Source of the DNA: Paraburkholderia franconis
Lineage (GTDB): Bacteria; Pseudomonadota; Gammaproteobacteria; Burkholderiales; Burkholderiaceae
NCBI RefSeq assembly: GCF_009362735.1
Contig: NZ_WHNP01000033.1
Location: 1-64,000 of the forward strand
Direction: 5' to 3'
Length of the DNA: 64,000 bases
Of this stretch, positions 26,802 through 36,640 are shown piece after piece. The notes beneath the pieces were generated by a model that had not been told where the DNA came from, searched no databases, and was given only the letters and a program-made list of their open reading frames with translations. Positions within the stretch are counted from its first letter, which is position 1, and each line of letters starts with the position of its first letter. The position numbers were made by a program, and so were the translations under genes.

Positions 26802-26894
26802 CACACACGGGGACCGTGACGCTCTGCAGCGATCGCCTGAATCGCAATACCTCATCCCGCGCGCCGGTATCATCCGGCGCGCGCTCAACCCATC

Positions 26895-28010
26895 ATGCAA
26901 ACACAAACGCACCCGTTGATCTCCCCGGCGCTCGGCACGCAGCGGCACCTGACGAGCTTCCACTATGGCCCTGCGGGCGGGCAAAAGGTCTACATTCAGT
27001 CGTCGCTGCACGCTGACGAGTTGCCTGGCATGCTCGTCGCCTGGACACTACGCAAGCGCCTCGCCGCGCTGGAGACGGCGGGCAAGCTGCGCGGCGAAAT
27101 CGTCATCGTGCCCGTGCCGAATCCGATCGGGCTCAACCAGCAGCTGCTCGGCCAGATGCTCGGCCGCTTCGAAACCGGCACTGCGTCGAACTTCAACAGG
27201 AACTTCCATGACCTGGCCGCGCTCGTGATCCCCCGTATCGAGCCTCGGCTGACCGGCGACGCGCAACAGAACCTGCTCGCCGTGCGCGACGCCACGCGAG
27301 AAGCACTGGACGAGCAGACGCCAACCACCGAGCTCGAATCCCAGCGCCTCGCGCTGCAGCGACTGTCATACGACGCCGACATCGTGCTCGATCTGCACTG
27401 CGACTTCGAAGGCGCGATGCATCTCTTCACAAACCCCGACCTGTGGCCGGACGTCGAGCCGCTCGCGCGCTATCTCGATTCGAACGCCTCGCTGTTCGCG
27501 CTCAATTCGATCGGCAATCCATTCGATGAGATCCACAGCTTCTGCTGGTCGGAGTTGCGGGCGCGCTATGGCGAGCGCTATCCAATACCGAACGGCTCGA
27601 TTTCGGTGACGATCGAGCTGCGCGGTCAGGCGGACGTGACCTACGCGTTCGCCGAGCGCGACGCGAACGCAATCGTCGAATACCTGACCTACCGAGGCGT
27701 CATCGATGGGACGCCCGCGCCCTTGCCGCCGCTCGAGTTCGACGCGACGCCGTTCTCCGGCACCGAGCCCCTCCTCGCTCCCATCTCCGGTGTGCTCGTG
27801 TTCCGCACGCCGATCGGCATCTGGGTCGAACCCGGCCAGGCGATCGCCGACGTCGTCGATCCACTCGCCGATCGCGTCGTCACGATTACCAGTTCCATCG
27901 CCGGCGTGCTGTATGCGCGGCGGCGTGCGCGCTTCACCACCGCCGGGCAGGAGGTGGCGTGCATCGCTGGGGCCAAGCCGATTCGCAGCGGCTCGTTGCT
28001 TCCGAACTGA
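26895..28010 (+). CDS. Succinylglutamate desuccinylase/aspartoacylase-like M14 hydrolase
   Basis: This 371-residue cytosolic zinc carboxypeptidase-fold enzyme has the metal motif HADE (in SSLHADELPGM, about residues 38-42) and the third ligand in IVLDLHCDFEG. The substrate guanidinium-type loop FNRNFHDLAAL resembles AstE/AspA. A C-terminal beta-domain (LAPISGVLVFRTPIG) follows, as in the M14 'succinylglutamate desuccinylase' branch. It lies 93 bases downstream of the ABC binding protein and likely deacylates the imported compound. The start at ATG 26895 has no strong ribosome site. Confidence 0.85.
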   Translation: MQTQTHPLISPALGTQRHLTSFHYGPAGGQKVYIQSSLHADELPGMLVAWTLRKRLAALETAGKLRGEIVIVPVPNPIGLNQQLLGQMLGRFETGTASNFNRNFHDLAALVIPRIEPRLTGDAQQNLLAVRDATREALDEQTPTTELESQRLALQRLSYDADIVLDLHCDFEGAMHLFTNPDLWPDVEPLARYLDSNASLFALNSIGNPFDEIHSFCWSELRARYGERYPIPNGSISVTIELRGQADVTYAFAERDANAIVEYLTYRGVIDGTPAPLPPLEFDATPFSGTEPLLAPISGVLVFRTPIGIWVEPGQAIADVVDPLADRVVTITSSIAGVLYARRRARFTTAGQEVACIAGAKPIRSGSLLPN

Positions 28011-28369
28011 ACGCATCACGGCGCCGGATCTCGTATCTCTCCGTGAAGATGCTTGAATCCACGATCGTCCGTGAATGCCGCGACAGCGTCGTTCGACTGC
28101 GGGTCGACGTCAGGTCAATTCCGCGTACATGTCGGGTTGGTTGAACGTCACGGTTCAACTGTAATCCTGGCCCGCGCTCGAATCACGACGATCCGCTCGG
28201 ACACGTCGTTCTTCGACAAAACGGCAATAACGTGTTGCCTGGCTAGCCGGTTGAATGCACGATAGATCGCTCATTCCGGATTGCACGGTCGACTCCCCTT
28301 GCACGAATGAGATGCCGGCGGCGTTCCTTGCAGGCGCAAAACCATAGCTTCACCAAACCAGATTCCTTT
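28011..28369. other. Intergenic, no gene recognised
   Basis: About 360 bases after the M14 gene. No domain, RNA gene or terminator with T-run was found by eye. Confidence 0.35.
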
Positions 28370-28937
28370 ATGCACCACCTTCCTGATCTAGAAGCCTGGG
28401 CAATCTTTGCGCGTGTGGCCCAAACGGGTTCGTTCGCAAAGGCCGCCGAGGCGCTCGGCATGTCGCAGCCCACGGTCTCGAAAGCAATGTGTCGACTCGA
28501 GCAGCGGCTCGGCACGATGCTTCTGTATCGAACCTCGCGCAAGCTCTCGCTCACGCCGACAGGCGAGATACTGCGGGAAAGAGCGCTGCGCTTGCTGAAG
28601 GACGCCGAGACCATCGAGTGCGATGCGTCCGCGCAGGCAGTCAGGCCATATGGAACGGTGCGCGTCAACGCGCCAAGCACGTTTGTCAACGAAGCCGGGT
28701 CGATGATGACGCAAATCGTTGGCGCAATCGAGCGCGTGAGCGTCATCGTGAATGAAATCAGCACGGCCAGTGCGGAGCAGAGCACTGGTGTCGGAACAGG
28801 TTGGTGAAGCAGTCAATCAGATGGATCAAACCACGCAGCACAATGCTGCGCTTGTCGAGGAAAGTGCTGCAGCGGCTGAAAGTCTAAGGCTGCAGGCTGC
28901 ACAACTCGTCGAATGCGTCGCACAGTTTCGGCTTTGA
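28370..28937 (+). pseudogene. LysR DNA-binding half fused to chemotaxis-receptor tail, frameshifted
   Basis: The first 105 codons are a LysR winged helix-turn-helix (TGSFAKAAEALGMSQPTVSKA) and the start of the linker (GTVRVNAPSTF). The frame then continues directly into the C-terminal signalling end of a methyl-accepting chemotaxis protein (VNEAGSMMTQIVGAIERV and ISTASAEQSTGV). One extra G at 28793-28794 shifts the frame, after which QVGEAVNQMDQTTQHNAALV and the typical final VAQFRL follow to 28937. It is the joint of two unrelated genes through a deletion of about 2-3 kb, later frameshifted. It is unlikely to be functional, although a truncated DNA-binding protein could be made. Confidence 0.85.
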
Positions 28938-29673
28938 GGAAAGCATGTTGCGCGTCGGAGCGTCGCAAACCAATGACTATCAACGGATGTTAAGCGGTAG
29001 CGTTTAACCATACACGGCAAGGCGACGATTCATTATGTCGTCCACTGCCATACAGCATCGGGATCGGTTTCGTTGACGTCAGGTAACAGGCTTCGCGAGC
29101 TTGTCCCGTACCAACTGCGCGTTGTGCGTCATTGCCCCTCCCTGCCTCCCGACAGCCCGATACGACACGTAAGCGGCGATCATGGCCGTCGATCGTCTGC
29201 TCACCTGCGCTGTACTCAGCGTGGGTTCCGCCATGGGAAGTGGCTTCCAGCCGTTCGGCGAGGCACACGTGGTCAATGATGTGCCTTCAAAGACATCCGT
29301 GCGTGTCGTCATCGATGACTTCGTCTGTGCACGATGTATGTTGATGCTGTTGCCTCTGTAGAGCATGGGATTCCGGTAGGGCGCGATCTCAGTCCGTCCC
29401 ATGCCGCGTGACGCTCTCCACTTCATCCTCGACGTGACGGCGTGAGATGGCCAGCGCCGCATGGTCCAGAAAGGGGTGATCGTACTTTTCGTGCGGGAAA
29501 TGGCGGCTAGCCTTGAAAAGAGCGAAAGATCAAGGCTTGCGCTTCGCGCAGACTCGTGCGGCATCCAAAGGCGGCGAAACCTTTATGCAGGCGGTTCGGT
29601 TTCATGAAGCCGCCAGCAATCAATCGAAAAGTACGTTCACCCAAAGAAGCGGCCCGATCTGTCCAACCGCGCC
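28938..29673. other. Intergenic with a decayed minus-strand coding remnant
   Basis: No intact gene in 736 bases. On the minus strand, at about 29420-29535, a frame reads FPHEKYDHPFLDHAALAI then SRRHVEDEVESV before a stop; codon use looks like real coding sequence, but there is no start and I do not recognise the family. The remainder holds only overlapping open frames. Confidence 0.35.
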
Positions 29674-30594
29674 TCAGCCCGTCTCGAGTTCCGCAAACAG
29701 CCAGTCCTGAAAACGCTTCAGCTTCGGCAGATCAGCGCGCGATTTGAGCAGGTTCAGCGTGTAGCCATTCACCCTCAATCCTTCGAGTCCCAACGGCGCC
29801 ACCAACGTGCCCGTCTCCAGTTCGCGCTGCACGAGCAGCAGGCTCTCCAGACACACGCCCATGCCGTCCGCCGCCGCGCTGATCGCCATGAACGAGCGAT
29901 CGAAACGCGGACCGCGCGTGATATCGAGCACGACCTTGCGATGCAGCCGCATCCAGTCGCGCCATCCGACGAGACACCCTTCGCTATGAATCAGCGTGTG
30001 ATTTTTCAAATCCGCGACCGAGCGAATCGGATGCTCGCCGTTCGCGAGTCGCGGCGAACATAACGGCACGATCGTTTCAAGCGGCAAGTCCAGCACCATC
30101 GTCCCCGCCGGTTGCAGCCGCCGCGCGCCATAGCGGATATCGATATCGACGGATTCCTTGATCAGATCGACAGGCGCGGACGACGCATTCAGCCGCACAT
30201 CGATATCCGGATGCATCGCACTGAAACGCGCGAGCCGCGGCATCAGCCATTGCGTCGCGATGCTCGGCGTCGCGTGTACGGTGAGGATGTCGCTCTTCTC
30301 GACGCGGCCGATATCGCGCGTGGCCTTGTCGATACGCGCGAATGCCGCGCCGATTTCCTCTGCATATTGACGGCCCGTGTCCGTGAGGATCACCGCGCGA
30401 TGCACGCGGTGGAAGAGCCGCACGCCCAATTGATCCTCCAGCAGCTTGATCTGATGACTGATCGCAGAGGGCGTCACGAACAGTTCGTCTGCTGCGACCG
30501 CGAAGGACGAAAGCCGCGCAGCGGCCTCGAAAGCCTGAATGGACTTGAGTGTGACGCGATTGTGCACTGCAGCGTTCGGTTGAATTGAATTCAC
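29674..30594 (-). CDS. LysR-family regulator, GcvA-like
   Basis: 306 residues. The N-terminal helix-turn-helix has SIQAFEAAARLSSFAVAADE and VTPSAISHQIKLLED, the arrangement typical of GcvA-like LysR proteins, and the effector domain begins with LTVHATPSIATQWLMPRL. It is divergent from the split-transketolase operon (176 bases to its GTG start), making it the probable regulator of that operon. The start ATG 30594 fits the family N-terminus. Confidence 0.9.
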   Translation of the reverse strand: MNSIQPNAAVHNRVTLKSIQAFEAAARLSSFAVAADELFVTPSAISHQIKLLEDQLGVRLFHRVHRAVILTDTGRQYAEEIGAAFARIDKATRDIGRVEKSDILTVHATPSIATQWLMPRLARFSAMHPDIDVRLNASSAPVDLIKESVDIDIRYGARRLQPAGTMVLDLPLETIVPLCSPRLANGEHPIRSVADLKNHTLIHSEGCLVGWRDWMRLHRKVVLDITRGPRFDRSFMAISAAADGMGVCLESLLLVQRELETGTLVAPLGLEGLRVNGYTLNLLKSRADLPKLKRFQDWLFAELETG

Positions 30595-30770
30595 TGATGA
30601 GCCACTTTAATTCGTTTGAGCCAATGTGTTCAAGCAGATACGCTTCCAATCACTCGCAGCGATCTCGAAGCAAGGGATTACCCGAATCTGCGAGCACGAC
30701 GAAACATCCCGCCATGAATCACTCCGCGCCTGGCCTTCACCGAGCCCGGCGCCGCAAGAAGGAGACACGC

Positions 30771-31616
30771 GTGAATACGAGCGAAGCCGGGCGCACTGCC
30801 CAACTCGCGGAACACGCCTATCGCATCCGCCGCAACGCGCTGCTGATGGGCGAAGTACAGGGCCAGGGCTACATAGGCCAGGCGCTCGACATTGCCGACG
30901 TACTGGCCGTCGCCTACTTCGGCGCCATGCGCTACCGCCCTGAAGATCCCGAATGGGAAGGCCGCGACCGCTTCCTGCTGTCGAATGGACACTACGCGAT
31001 CGCGCTATACGCGGCCCTCTTCGAAGCCGGCATTCTGCCCGCCGACGAGCTCGAAACCTACGGCAGCGACGACAGCCGCCTGCCGATGTCCGGCATGGCC
31101 AGCTACACGCCCGGCATGGAGATGTCCGGCGGCTCGCTCGGCCAGGGCCTGACGATTGCCGTGGGCCGCTGCCTGGGCCTCAAGCGCAAGGGCTCGGACG
31201 TATTCGTCTACACCCTCTTCTCCGACGGTGAACTCGACGAAGGCGCGATCTGGGAAGGGCTGATGTCCGCCGCGCACTGGAAGCTCGACAACCTGATCGC
31301 CATCGTCGACGTGAACAACCAGCAGGCCGATGGCCCGTCGACGCAGATCATGGCGTTCGAGCCGCTCGTCGACAAGCTCGAAGCGTTTGGCTGGTACACG
31401 CAGCGCGTGAACGGCAACGACATCGACGCCGTCAGCCAGGCCTTCGACAACGCCCGCCGTCACGACAAGGCGCAGCCGCGCATCATCGTCTGCGACACGA
31501 AGATGGGCTGCGGCGTGCCGTTCCTCGAAGAGCGCGAGAAGAACCACTTCATCCGCGTCGATGCGCACGAGTGGAAGCTCGCGCTCGAAGCACTCGATGC
31601 CGGGAGGCAAGCATGA
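30771..31616 (+). CDS. Transketolase, N-terminal (TPP-binding) subunit
   Basis: This 281-residue subunit is equivalent to the first domain of transketolase. It has a catalytic-type His in LLSNGHYAIALYA, SGGSLGQGLTIAVG, and the thiamine-diphosphate/Mg motif SDGELDEGAIWEG ... IVDVNN. It ends after a segment equivalent to the domain 1/2 boundary (EKNHFIRVDAHEWKLAL). GTG 30771 has AGAAGGAG 7 bases upstream. It overlaps the C-terminal subunit by 4 bases. Split transketolases of this kind occur in sugar or sulfosugar catabolism and carotenoid-type pathways; here the substrate is unknown. Confidence 0.92.
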   Translation: MNTSEAGRTAQLAEHAYRIRRNALLMGEVQGQGYIGQALDIADVLAVAYFGAMRYRPEDPEWEGRDRFLLSNGHYAIALYAALFEAGILPADELETYGSDDSRLPMSGMASYTPGMEMSGGSLGQGLTIAVGRCLGLKRKGSDVFVYTLFSDGELDEGAIWEGLMSAAHWKLDNLIAIVDVNNQQADGPSTQIMAFEPLVDKLEAFGWYTQRVNGNDIDAVSQAFDNARRHDKAQPRIIVCDTKMGCGVPFLEEREKNHFIRVDAHEWKLALEALDAGRQA

Positions 31617-32608
31617 GCACCGTCGCCAGGAAGCGCCTGAAAACCTCCGCGATGATCGCGTCGATCGCGGGCGAAGGCCAGGTCACGCGTTCCGCGCCGT
31701 TCGGCCATGCGCTGGCGGAACTGGGGCGCGCGAAGACCAACATCATCGGCATGACGGCCGACCTCGGCAGGTACACCGACCTGCACATCTTCGCGCAGCA
31801 GTTTCCCGAGCGTTACTACCAGATGGGCATGGCCGAGCAGCTGCTGATGGGTGCCGCAGCGGGTTTCGCGCATGAAGGCGCGCAGCCGTTCGTCACCACG
31901 TATGCGGTGTTCGCCACACGACGCGCGTATGACTTCATCCATCAGACGATCGCCGAAGACAACCTCGACGTGAAGATCGTCTGCGCGCTGCCCGGCCTCA
32001 CGACCGGCTACGGTCCCAGCCACCAGGCCGCCGAAGACCTCGCGCTGATGCGCGCGATGCCGAACATGACGGTGATCGATCCGTGCGACGCGCTCGACAT
32101 CGAGCAGATGGTGCCCGCCATCGCCGCGCACAAAGGGCCCGTGTATGCGCGCCTCCTGCGCGGCAATGTGCCCGTCGTGCTCGACGAATACGACTACCGC
32201 TTCGAACTCGGCAAGGCGAAGCTCTTGCGCGACGGCAACGACGTGCTGCTGATCTCGTCGGGGATCATGACGATGCGCTCGCTCGAAGTCGCAAAGGCGC
32301 TGGAAGCGGACAACATCGGCGTAGGCGTGCTGCACGTGCCGACCATCAAACCGCTCGATACGGCCACGATCCTGCGCGAAGCGAAGCGCACTGGCCGCAT
32401 GGTGATCGTCGCGGAGAACCATACGGTGATCGGCGGGCTCGGCGAAGCGGTGGCGCGCACGCTGCTCGGCGCGGGCGTTACCCCTCCGTTCCGCCAGATC
32501 GCGCTGCCCGACGAATTCCTCGATGCCGGAGCGCTGCCCACGCTGCACGACCGCTATGGCATCTCGACGGAAACGATGTGCGACACCATCAAAGGCTGGC
32601 TGGGCTGA
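31613..32608 (+). CDS. Transketolase, C-terminal (pyrimidine-binding) subunit
   Basis: This 331-residue partner of the previous gene has the pyrimidine-domain catalytic Glu in YYQMGMAEQLLMGAA and the Tyr/Phe loop FVTTYAVFATRRAYD. GLTTGYGPSHQAAEDLALMR is the counterpart of the transketolase DGPTHQ loop, and a C-terminal transketolase domain opens DVLLISSGIMTM. ATG 31613 overlaps the upstream stop (ATGA), giving 1:1 translation coupling for a heteromer. Confidence 0.92.
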   Translation: MSTVARKRLKTSAMIASIAGEGQVTRSAPFGHALAELGRAKTNIIGMTADLGRYTDLHIFAQQFPERYYQMGMAEQLLMGAAAGFAHEGAQPFVTTYAVFATRRAYDFIHQTIAEDNLDVKIVCALPGLTTGYGPSHQAAEDLALMRAMPNMTVIDPCDALDIEQMVPAIAAHKGPVYARLLRGNVPVVLDEYDYRFELGKAKLLRDGNDVLLISSGIMTMRSLEVAKALEADNIGVGVLHVPTIKPLDTATILREAKRTGRMVIVAENHTVIGGLGEAVARTLLGAGVTPPFRQIALPDEFLDAGALPTLHDRYGISTETMCDTIKGWLG

Positions 32609-32674
32609 CACCCGTTTAGCCAATAGCCAAACCACAACCCTTACGCAAGCAATCATTATCAGGAGCACAGCATC

Positions 32675-33439
32675 ATGTCAGAGTCACGTCTTCTCGAAGG
32701 CAAGGTCGCCGTCATTTCCGGCGCAGCATCGCCGCGTGGAATCGGCATGGCCACCGCGCGCATGTTCGCGAAGCACGGCGCAAAGATCGCGATCCTTGAT
32801 CTCGACGCTTCCGCGGCACGCGACGCGGCCGCCTCGATCGGCCCCGAGCATCGCGGCTATGCGTGCAATGTCACCGACCGGCAGGCATGCCAGGCCGCCG
32901 TCGAGCAGATCGTCGCCGACTTCGGCGCGATCGATGTTCTCATCAACAATGCGGGCGTCACGCAAGCCGTAAAGCTGCTCGATATCGATCCGGAAAGCTG
33001 GGACCGCATTCTCAATGTGAACCTGCGCGGCGTGCTATATCTGTCGCAAGCCGTCGTGCCGCAGATGAAGAAGCAAAAAAGCGGCTCGATCGGCTGCATG
33101 TCGTCGGTGTCGGCGCAGCGCGGCGGCGGCATTCTCGGCGGCCCGCACTATTCGGCAGCGAAGGCGGGTGTGCTCGGCCTTGCGAAAGCGATGGCGCGCG
33201 AACTCGGTCCCGACGGCATTCGCGTGAACTGCGTGACGCCCGGCCTGATCCAGACCGACATCAACGCGGGCAAGATCAGCGACGACAAGCGCGGCGAAAT
33301 TCTCGCGGGCATTCCGCTCAACCGTCTCGGCGTGCCGGACGATGTCGCGGGCGCCTTTCTGTTTCTCGCGTCGCCGATTTCGTCGTACATCACGGGCGCC
33401 GTCATCGACGTGAACGGCGGCATGCTGATTCACGGATGA
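32675..33439 (+). CDS. Short-chain dehydrogenase/reductase
   Basis: 254 residues with the Rossmann cofactor motif near the N-terminus (VISGAASPRGIGMATARMF; TGxxxGIG type), NNAG at about residues 90-93, catalytic Ser/Tyr/Lys (SSVSAQRGG ... HYSAAKAG, Tyr-x-x-x-Lys) and a C-terminal SSYITGAVIDVNGG. Asp in ILDLDAS at the end of strand 2 suggests NAD rather than NADP. It is part of the transketolase/TRAP operon, so it probably oxidises a polyol or sugar-acid substrate. Confidence 0.9.
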   Translation: MSESRLLEGKVAVISGAASPRGIGMATARMFAKHGAKIAILDLDASAARDAAASIGPEHRGYACNVTDRQACQAAVEQIVADFGAIDVLINNAGVTQAVKLLDIDPESWDRILNVNLRGVLYLSQAVVPQMKKQKSGSIGCMSSVSAQRGGGILGGPHYSAAKAGVLGLAKAMARELGPDGIRVNCVTPGLIQTDINAGKISDDKRGEILAGIPLNRLGVPDDVAGAFLFLASPISSYITGAVIDVNGGMLIHG

Positions 33440-33625
33440 CTCACGGCTGATCCGTGCTGAAGCGCGAATAGCACCCAACGGCGCGCAGCAGCCGGGTCCG
33501 GCCAGCCGCGCGCAATACAGGCAGCAGCAACAGTGGCCGGAAACAGGCAAACGCGCCGCAGAGCGTGTTGTCCGGGCAAGACAACTACACCGATACATCC
33601 CAAATCCGTATTGGAGGAGCACATC

Positions 33626-34669
33626 ATGAGCAACCGTTCGACCATCCGCAGCGGCATCGACCGACGCACCTTTCTGAAAGCGGGCGCAAGCGTCGCTGCG
33701 GCAGCACCGCTGTGGGGCCTGTCGATCCGACGCGCATCGGCTGCCGACTTCTCATACAAGCTCGCGACGGGCCAGGACCCGACGCACCCGGTCAACATCC
33801 GCGCGCAGCAGGCGTGCGACAAGATCCGCGCCGCGACGAACGGCAAGCTCGACATCAAGGTTTTTCCCGCGAACCAGCTCGGCTCGGATACCGACCTGCT
33901 GTCGCAGGTGCGAAGCGGCGGCGTCGAGTTCTTCAATCAGGCGTCGTCGATTCTCGCGACGCTCGCGCCCGCTGCCGGCATCGTCAACACGGGCTTTGCG
34001 TTCCCCGACTACGACACCGTCTGGAAAGCGATGGACGGCGATCTCGGCGCGTACATCCGGGCGCAGATCGAGAAGACAGGCATCGTCACGGTGTCGAAGG
34101 TGTGGGACAACGGCTTCCGCCAGGTCAGCTCATCGACGCGCGTCATCAAGCAGCCGGGCGACCTGAAGGGCTTCAAGATCCGCGTGCCGCAAGCGCCGAT
34201 GCTCACGTCGCTCTTCAAAGCGCTCGATGCTGGCCCTGCGCCGATCAACTTCAACGAGCTGTATTCGGCGCTGCAAACAGGCGTCGTTGAAGGACAGGAG
34301 AACCCGCTGCCCATCATCGCGACGGCCAAGCTCTATGAAGTCCAGAAGTCGATCAGCCTGACGTCGCATGTGTGGGACGGCTACTGGATTCTCGGCAACA
34401 AGCGCGCATGGGAGAAGCTGCCCGCCGACATGCGCGCCATCGTCACGCGCGAATTCGAAGCGGCAGGCATGCTCGAACGCGCGGATATCGCGAAGCTGAA
34501 CGGGTCGCTACGCAACGATCTGAAGGCCAAGGGCATCAATGTCGTCGATGTGGACCGCCAGGCGTTCCGCGACGCCTTGCGCAAAACGAGCTTCTATAGC
34601 GACTGGAAAGCGAAGTATGGCGACCAGGGCTGGAGCACGCTCGAAAAGTACGTCGGAAAACTGGTATGA
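33626..34669 (+). CDS. dctP: TRAP transporter solute-binding protein (DctP family)
   Basis: This 347-residue protein has a Tat-type signal (DRRTFLKAGASVAAAAPL, residues 11-28) and then the DctP fold: YKLATGQDPTHPVNIRAQQ, VFPANQLGSDTDLLSQVR, and the carboxylate-binding Arg region GFKIRVPQAPMLTSLFKAL followed by NFNELYSALQTGVVEGQENP. ATG 33626 has GGAGGA 9 bases upstream. It overlaps the fused permease gene by 4 bases. The conserved Arg implies a ligand with a carboxylate group, such as a sugar acid. Confidence 0.92.
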   Translation: MSNRSTIRSGIDRRTFLKAGASVAAAAPLWGLSIRRASAADFSYKLATGQDPTHPVNIRAQQACDKIRAATNGKLDIKVFPANQLGSDTDLLSQVRSGGVEFFNQASSILATLAPAAGIVNTGFAFPDYDTVWKAMDGDLGAYIRAQIEKTGIVTVSKVWDNGFRQVSSSTRVIKQPGDLKGFKIRVPQAPMLTSLFKALDAGPAPINFNELYSALQTGVVEGQENPLPIIATAKLYEVQKSISLTSHVWDGYWILGNKRAWEKLPADMRAIVTREFEAAGMLERADIAKLNGSLRNDLKAKGINVVDVDRQAFRDALRKTSFYSDWKAKYGDQGWSTLEKYVGKLV

Positions 34670-36534
34670 ACACCATGCACACCGCTACTTTCCCTCAACC
34701 GTCGCCGCGCCGAATCGTCAATACGATCGACACGGTGCTCGGATACATGGTGGAGATTCCCGCCGCGCTGCTGGTCGTCGCTGAAATCTTCGTGCTGCTG
34801 GCGGGCGTGACGAGCCGTTATGTGCTGCGCACCCCGCTCGTCTGGTCCGATGAACTCGCCTCCATGCTGTTCCTCTGGCTCGCGATGCTCGGCGCTGTGG
34901 TCGCGCTGCGGCGCGGCGAGCATATGCGAATGACGGCGCTCGTCGGCAAGGCATCGCCGTCCGTGCGCGCGTTTCTCGAGCTCGTCGCGATCGCCGCTCC
35001 CCTCGCGTTCCTGCTGCTCGTGATCGGACCGGCTGTCGAGTTCGCGCAGGACGAAGGCATCATCACGACGCCCGCGCTGGAAATCTCGAACACCTGGCGC
35101 GCGGCGGCGCTGCCCATCGGCTGCGTGCTGATGCTCGTCGTCGCGTGCCTGCGCCTGATTCGCGTGGCCAACTGGCACATGACACTTGCAGCGCTCGCGC
35201 TGGTGGCCGCGATCGCGGGCGGCTTCGTCGCGATGAGTCCCGTGCTGCAAGCTCTGGGCAACGTGAACCTGCTGATCTTCTTCGTGGGTCTCGTCGCGTT
35301 GTGCGTGCTGTCGGGCGTGCCTATCGCGTTCTCGTTCGGCCTCGCGACATTCGGCTATCTCGCGCTGACGACGAGCACGCCGCTGAGCGTCGTCGTCGGA
35401 CGGATGGACGAAGGCATGTCGCATCTTATCCTGCTCTCGGTGCCGCTCTTCGTGTTCCTCGGGCAACTGATCGAGATGACGGGCATGGCCAACGCGATGA
35501 TCGCGTTTCTAGCGAGCCTGCTCGGCCACGTGCGCGGCGGTCTGTCGTATGTGCTGGTCGGCGCGATGTATCTGGTGTCGGGCATCTCCGGCTCGAAGGC
35601 GGCCGACATGGCAGCCATCGCGCCCGTGCTGTTCCCGGAGATGAAGGCACGCGGCGCGAAGCCGGGCGACCTCGTCGCGCTGCTCGCGGCCACGGGCGCG
35701 CAGACGGAGACCATCCCGCCGAGCCTCGTGCTGATCACGCTCGGCTCGGTGACGGGCGTGTCGATCTCCGCGCTCTTCACGGGCGGCATGCTTCCCGGCA
35801 TCGTGCTCGCGATCACGCTGTGCTCTGTCGTGTGGTGGCGCTATCGCGGCGACGATCTGTCGAACGTGCGGCGCGCCGCGCGCGGCGAAGTGCTGCGCAA
35901 GCTCGCCATCGCCTTCCCCGCGCTCGCGCTGCCGTTCGTGATCCGTTTCGCGGTCGTCGAAGGCATCGCGACGGCCACGGAAGTCTCGACAATCGGCATT
36001 GCGTATACGGTGCTTGCGGGTCTCCTGATCTATCGCCGCTTCGAATGGTCGCGCCTGAAGCCAATGTTGATTGACACGGCCGCGCTCTCCGGCGCGATCC
36101 TGCTGATCATCGGCGCAGCGACGGGTATGGCGTGGGCGCTCACGCAGTCCGGGTTCTCAGGCCAGCTCGCGCAGGCGATGGCCAAGCTGCCCGGCGGCGC
36201 CGCGATCTTCATGGCCGCTTCGATGCTCGTGTTCATCGTGCTCGGCAGCGTGCTCGAAGGCATTCCCGCGATCGTGCTGTTCGGCCCGCTGATGTTCCCG
36301 ATCGCGCGGCAGATGGGCATTCACGATGTGCATTACGCGATGGTCGTGATCCTGTCGATGGGCGTAGGCCTGTTCGCGCCGCCGTTCGGCGTCGGCTACT
36401 ATTCGGCGTGCGCGGTGAGCCGCATCCATCCCGACGAAGGCATGAAGCCGATCATCGGCTACATCATCGCGCTCGTGATCGGCCTGATCGTCGTCGCAGC
36501 CGTGCCGTGGATCTCGACCGGCTTCCTGCACTGA
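34666..36534 (+). CDS. TRAP transporter fused small and large permease (DctQM)
   Basis: 622 residues. Residues about 20-180 form the four-helix DctQ part (SRYVLRTPLVWSDELASMLF and ALRRGEHMRMTALV). After a further two-helix linker (about 185-230) the DctM domain follows with GVPIAFSFGLATFGYL, GQLIEMTGMANAMIAFL, MYLVSGISGSKAADMAAI and VLGSVLEGIPAIVLFGPLM. The fusion is a known arrangement. It imports the DctP ligand with sodium or protons. The last gene of the transport part, it is followed by the second transketolase after 106 bases. Confidence 0.92.
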   Translation: MNTMHTATFPQPSPRRIVNTIDTVLGYMVEIPAALLVVAEIFVLLAGVTSRYVLRTPLVWSDELASMLFLWLAMLGAVVALRRGEHMRMTALVGKASPSVRAFLELVAIAAPLAFLLLVIGPAVEFAQDEGIITTPALEISNTWRAAALPIGCVLMLVVACLRLIRVANWHMTLAALALVAAIAGGFVAMSPVLQALGNVNLLIFFVGLVALCVLSGVPIAFSFGLATFGYLALTTSTPLSVVVGRMDEGMSHLILLSVPLFVFLGQLIEMTGMANAMIAFLASLLGHVRGGLSYVLVGAMYLVSGISGSKAADMAAIAPVLFPEMKARGAKPGDLVALLAATGAQTETIPPSLVLITLGSVTGVSISALFTGGMLPGIVLAITLCSVVWWRYRGDDLSNVRRAARGEVLRKLAIAFPALALPFVIRFAVVEGIATATEVSTIGIAYTVLAGLLIYRRFEWSRLKPMLIDTAALSGAILLIIGAATGMAWALTQSGFSGQLAQAMAKLPGGAAIFMAASMLVFIVLGSVLEGIPAIVLFGPLMFPIARQMGIHDVHYAMVVILSMGVGLFAPPFGVGYYSACAVSRIHPDEGMKPIIGYIIALVIGLIVVAAVPWISTGFLH

Positions 36535-36640
36535 CGCATTGCGCTGCGTCTCTGTCTTCCGCCGAAGACGCAGCGCCCTCTTCCCTCTTTCAACACTTGC
36601 GATAGCCGCCGCCCATGAGGCGAGGCGGCAAGGAGAAGTC

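Noticed and set aside
34594..35466. Minus-strand open frame of 290 codons with Glu/Arg/His-rich translation
   Set aside because: Antisense to the TRAP permease gene, typical shadow of a membrane protein in GC-rich DNA.
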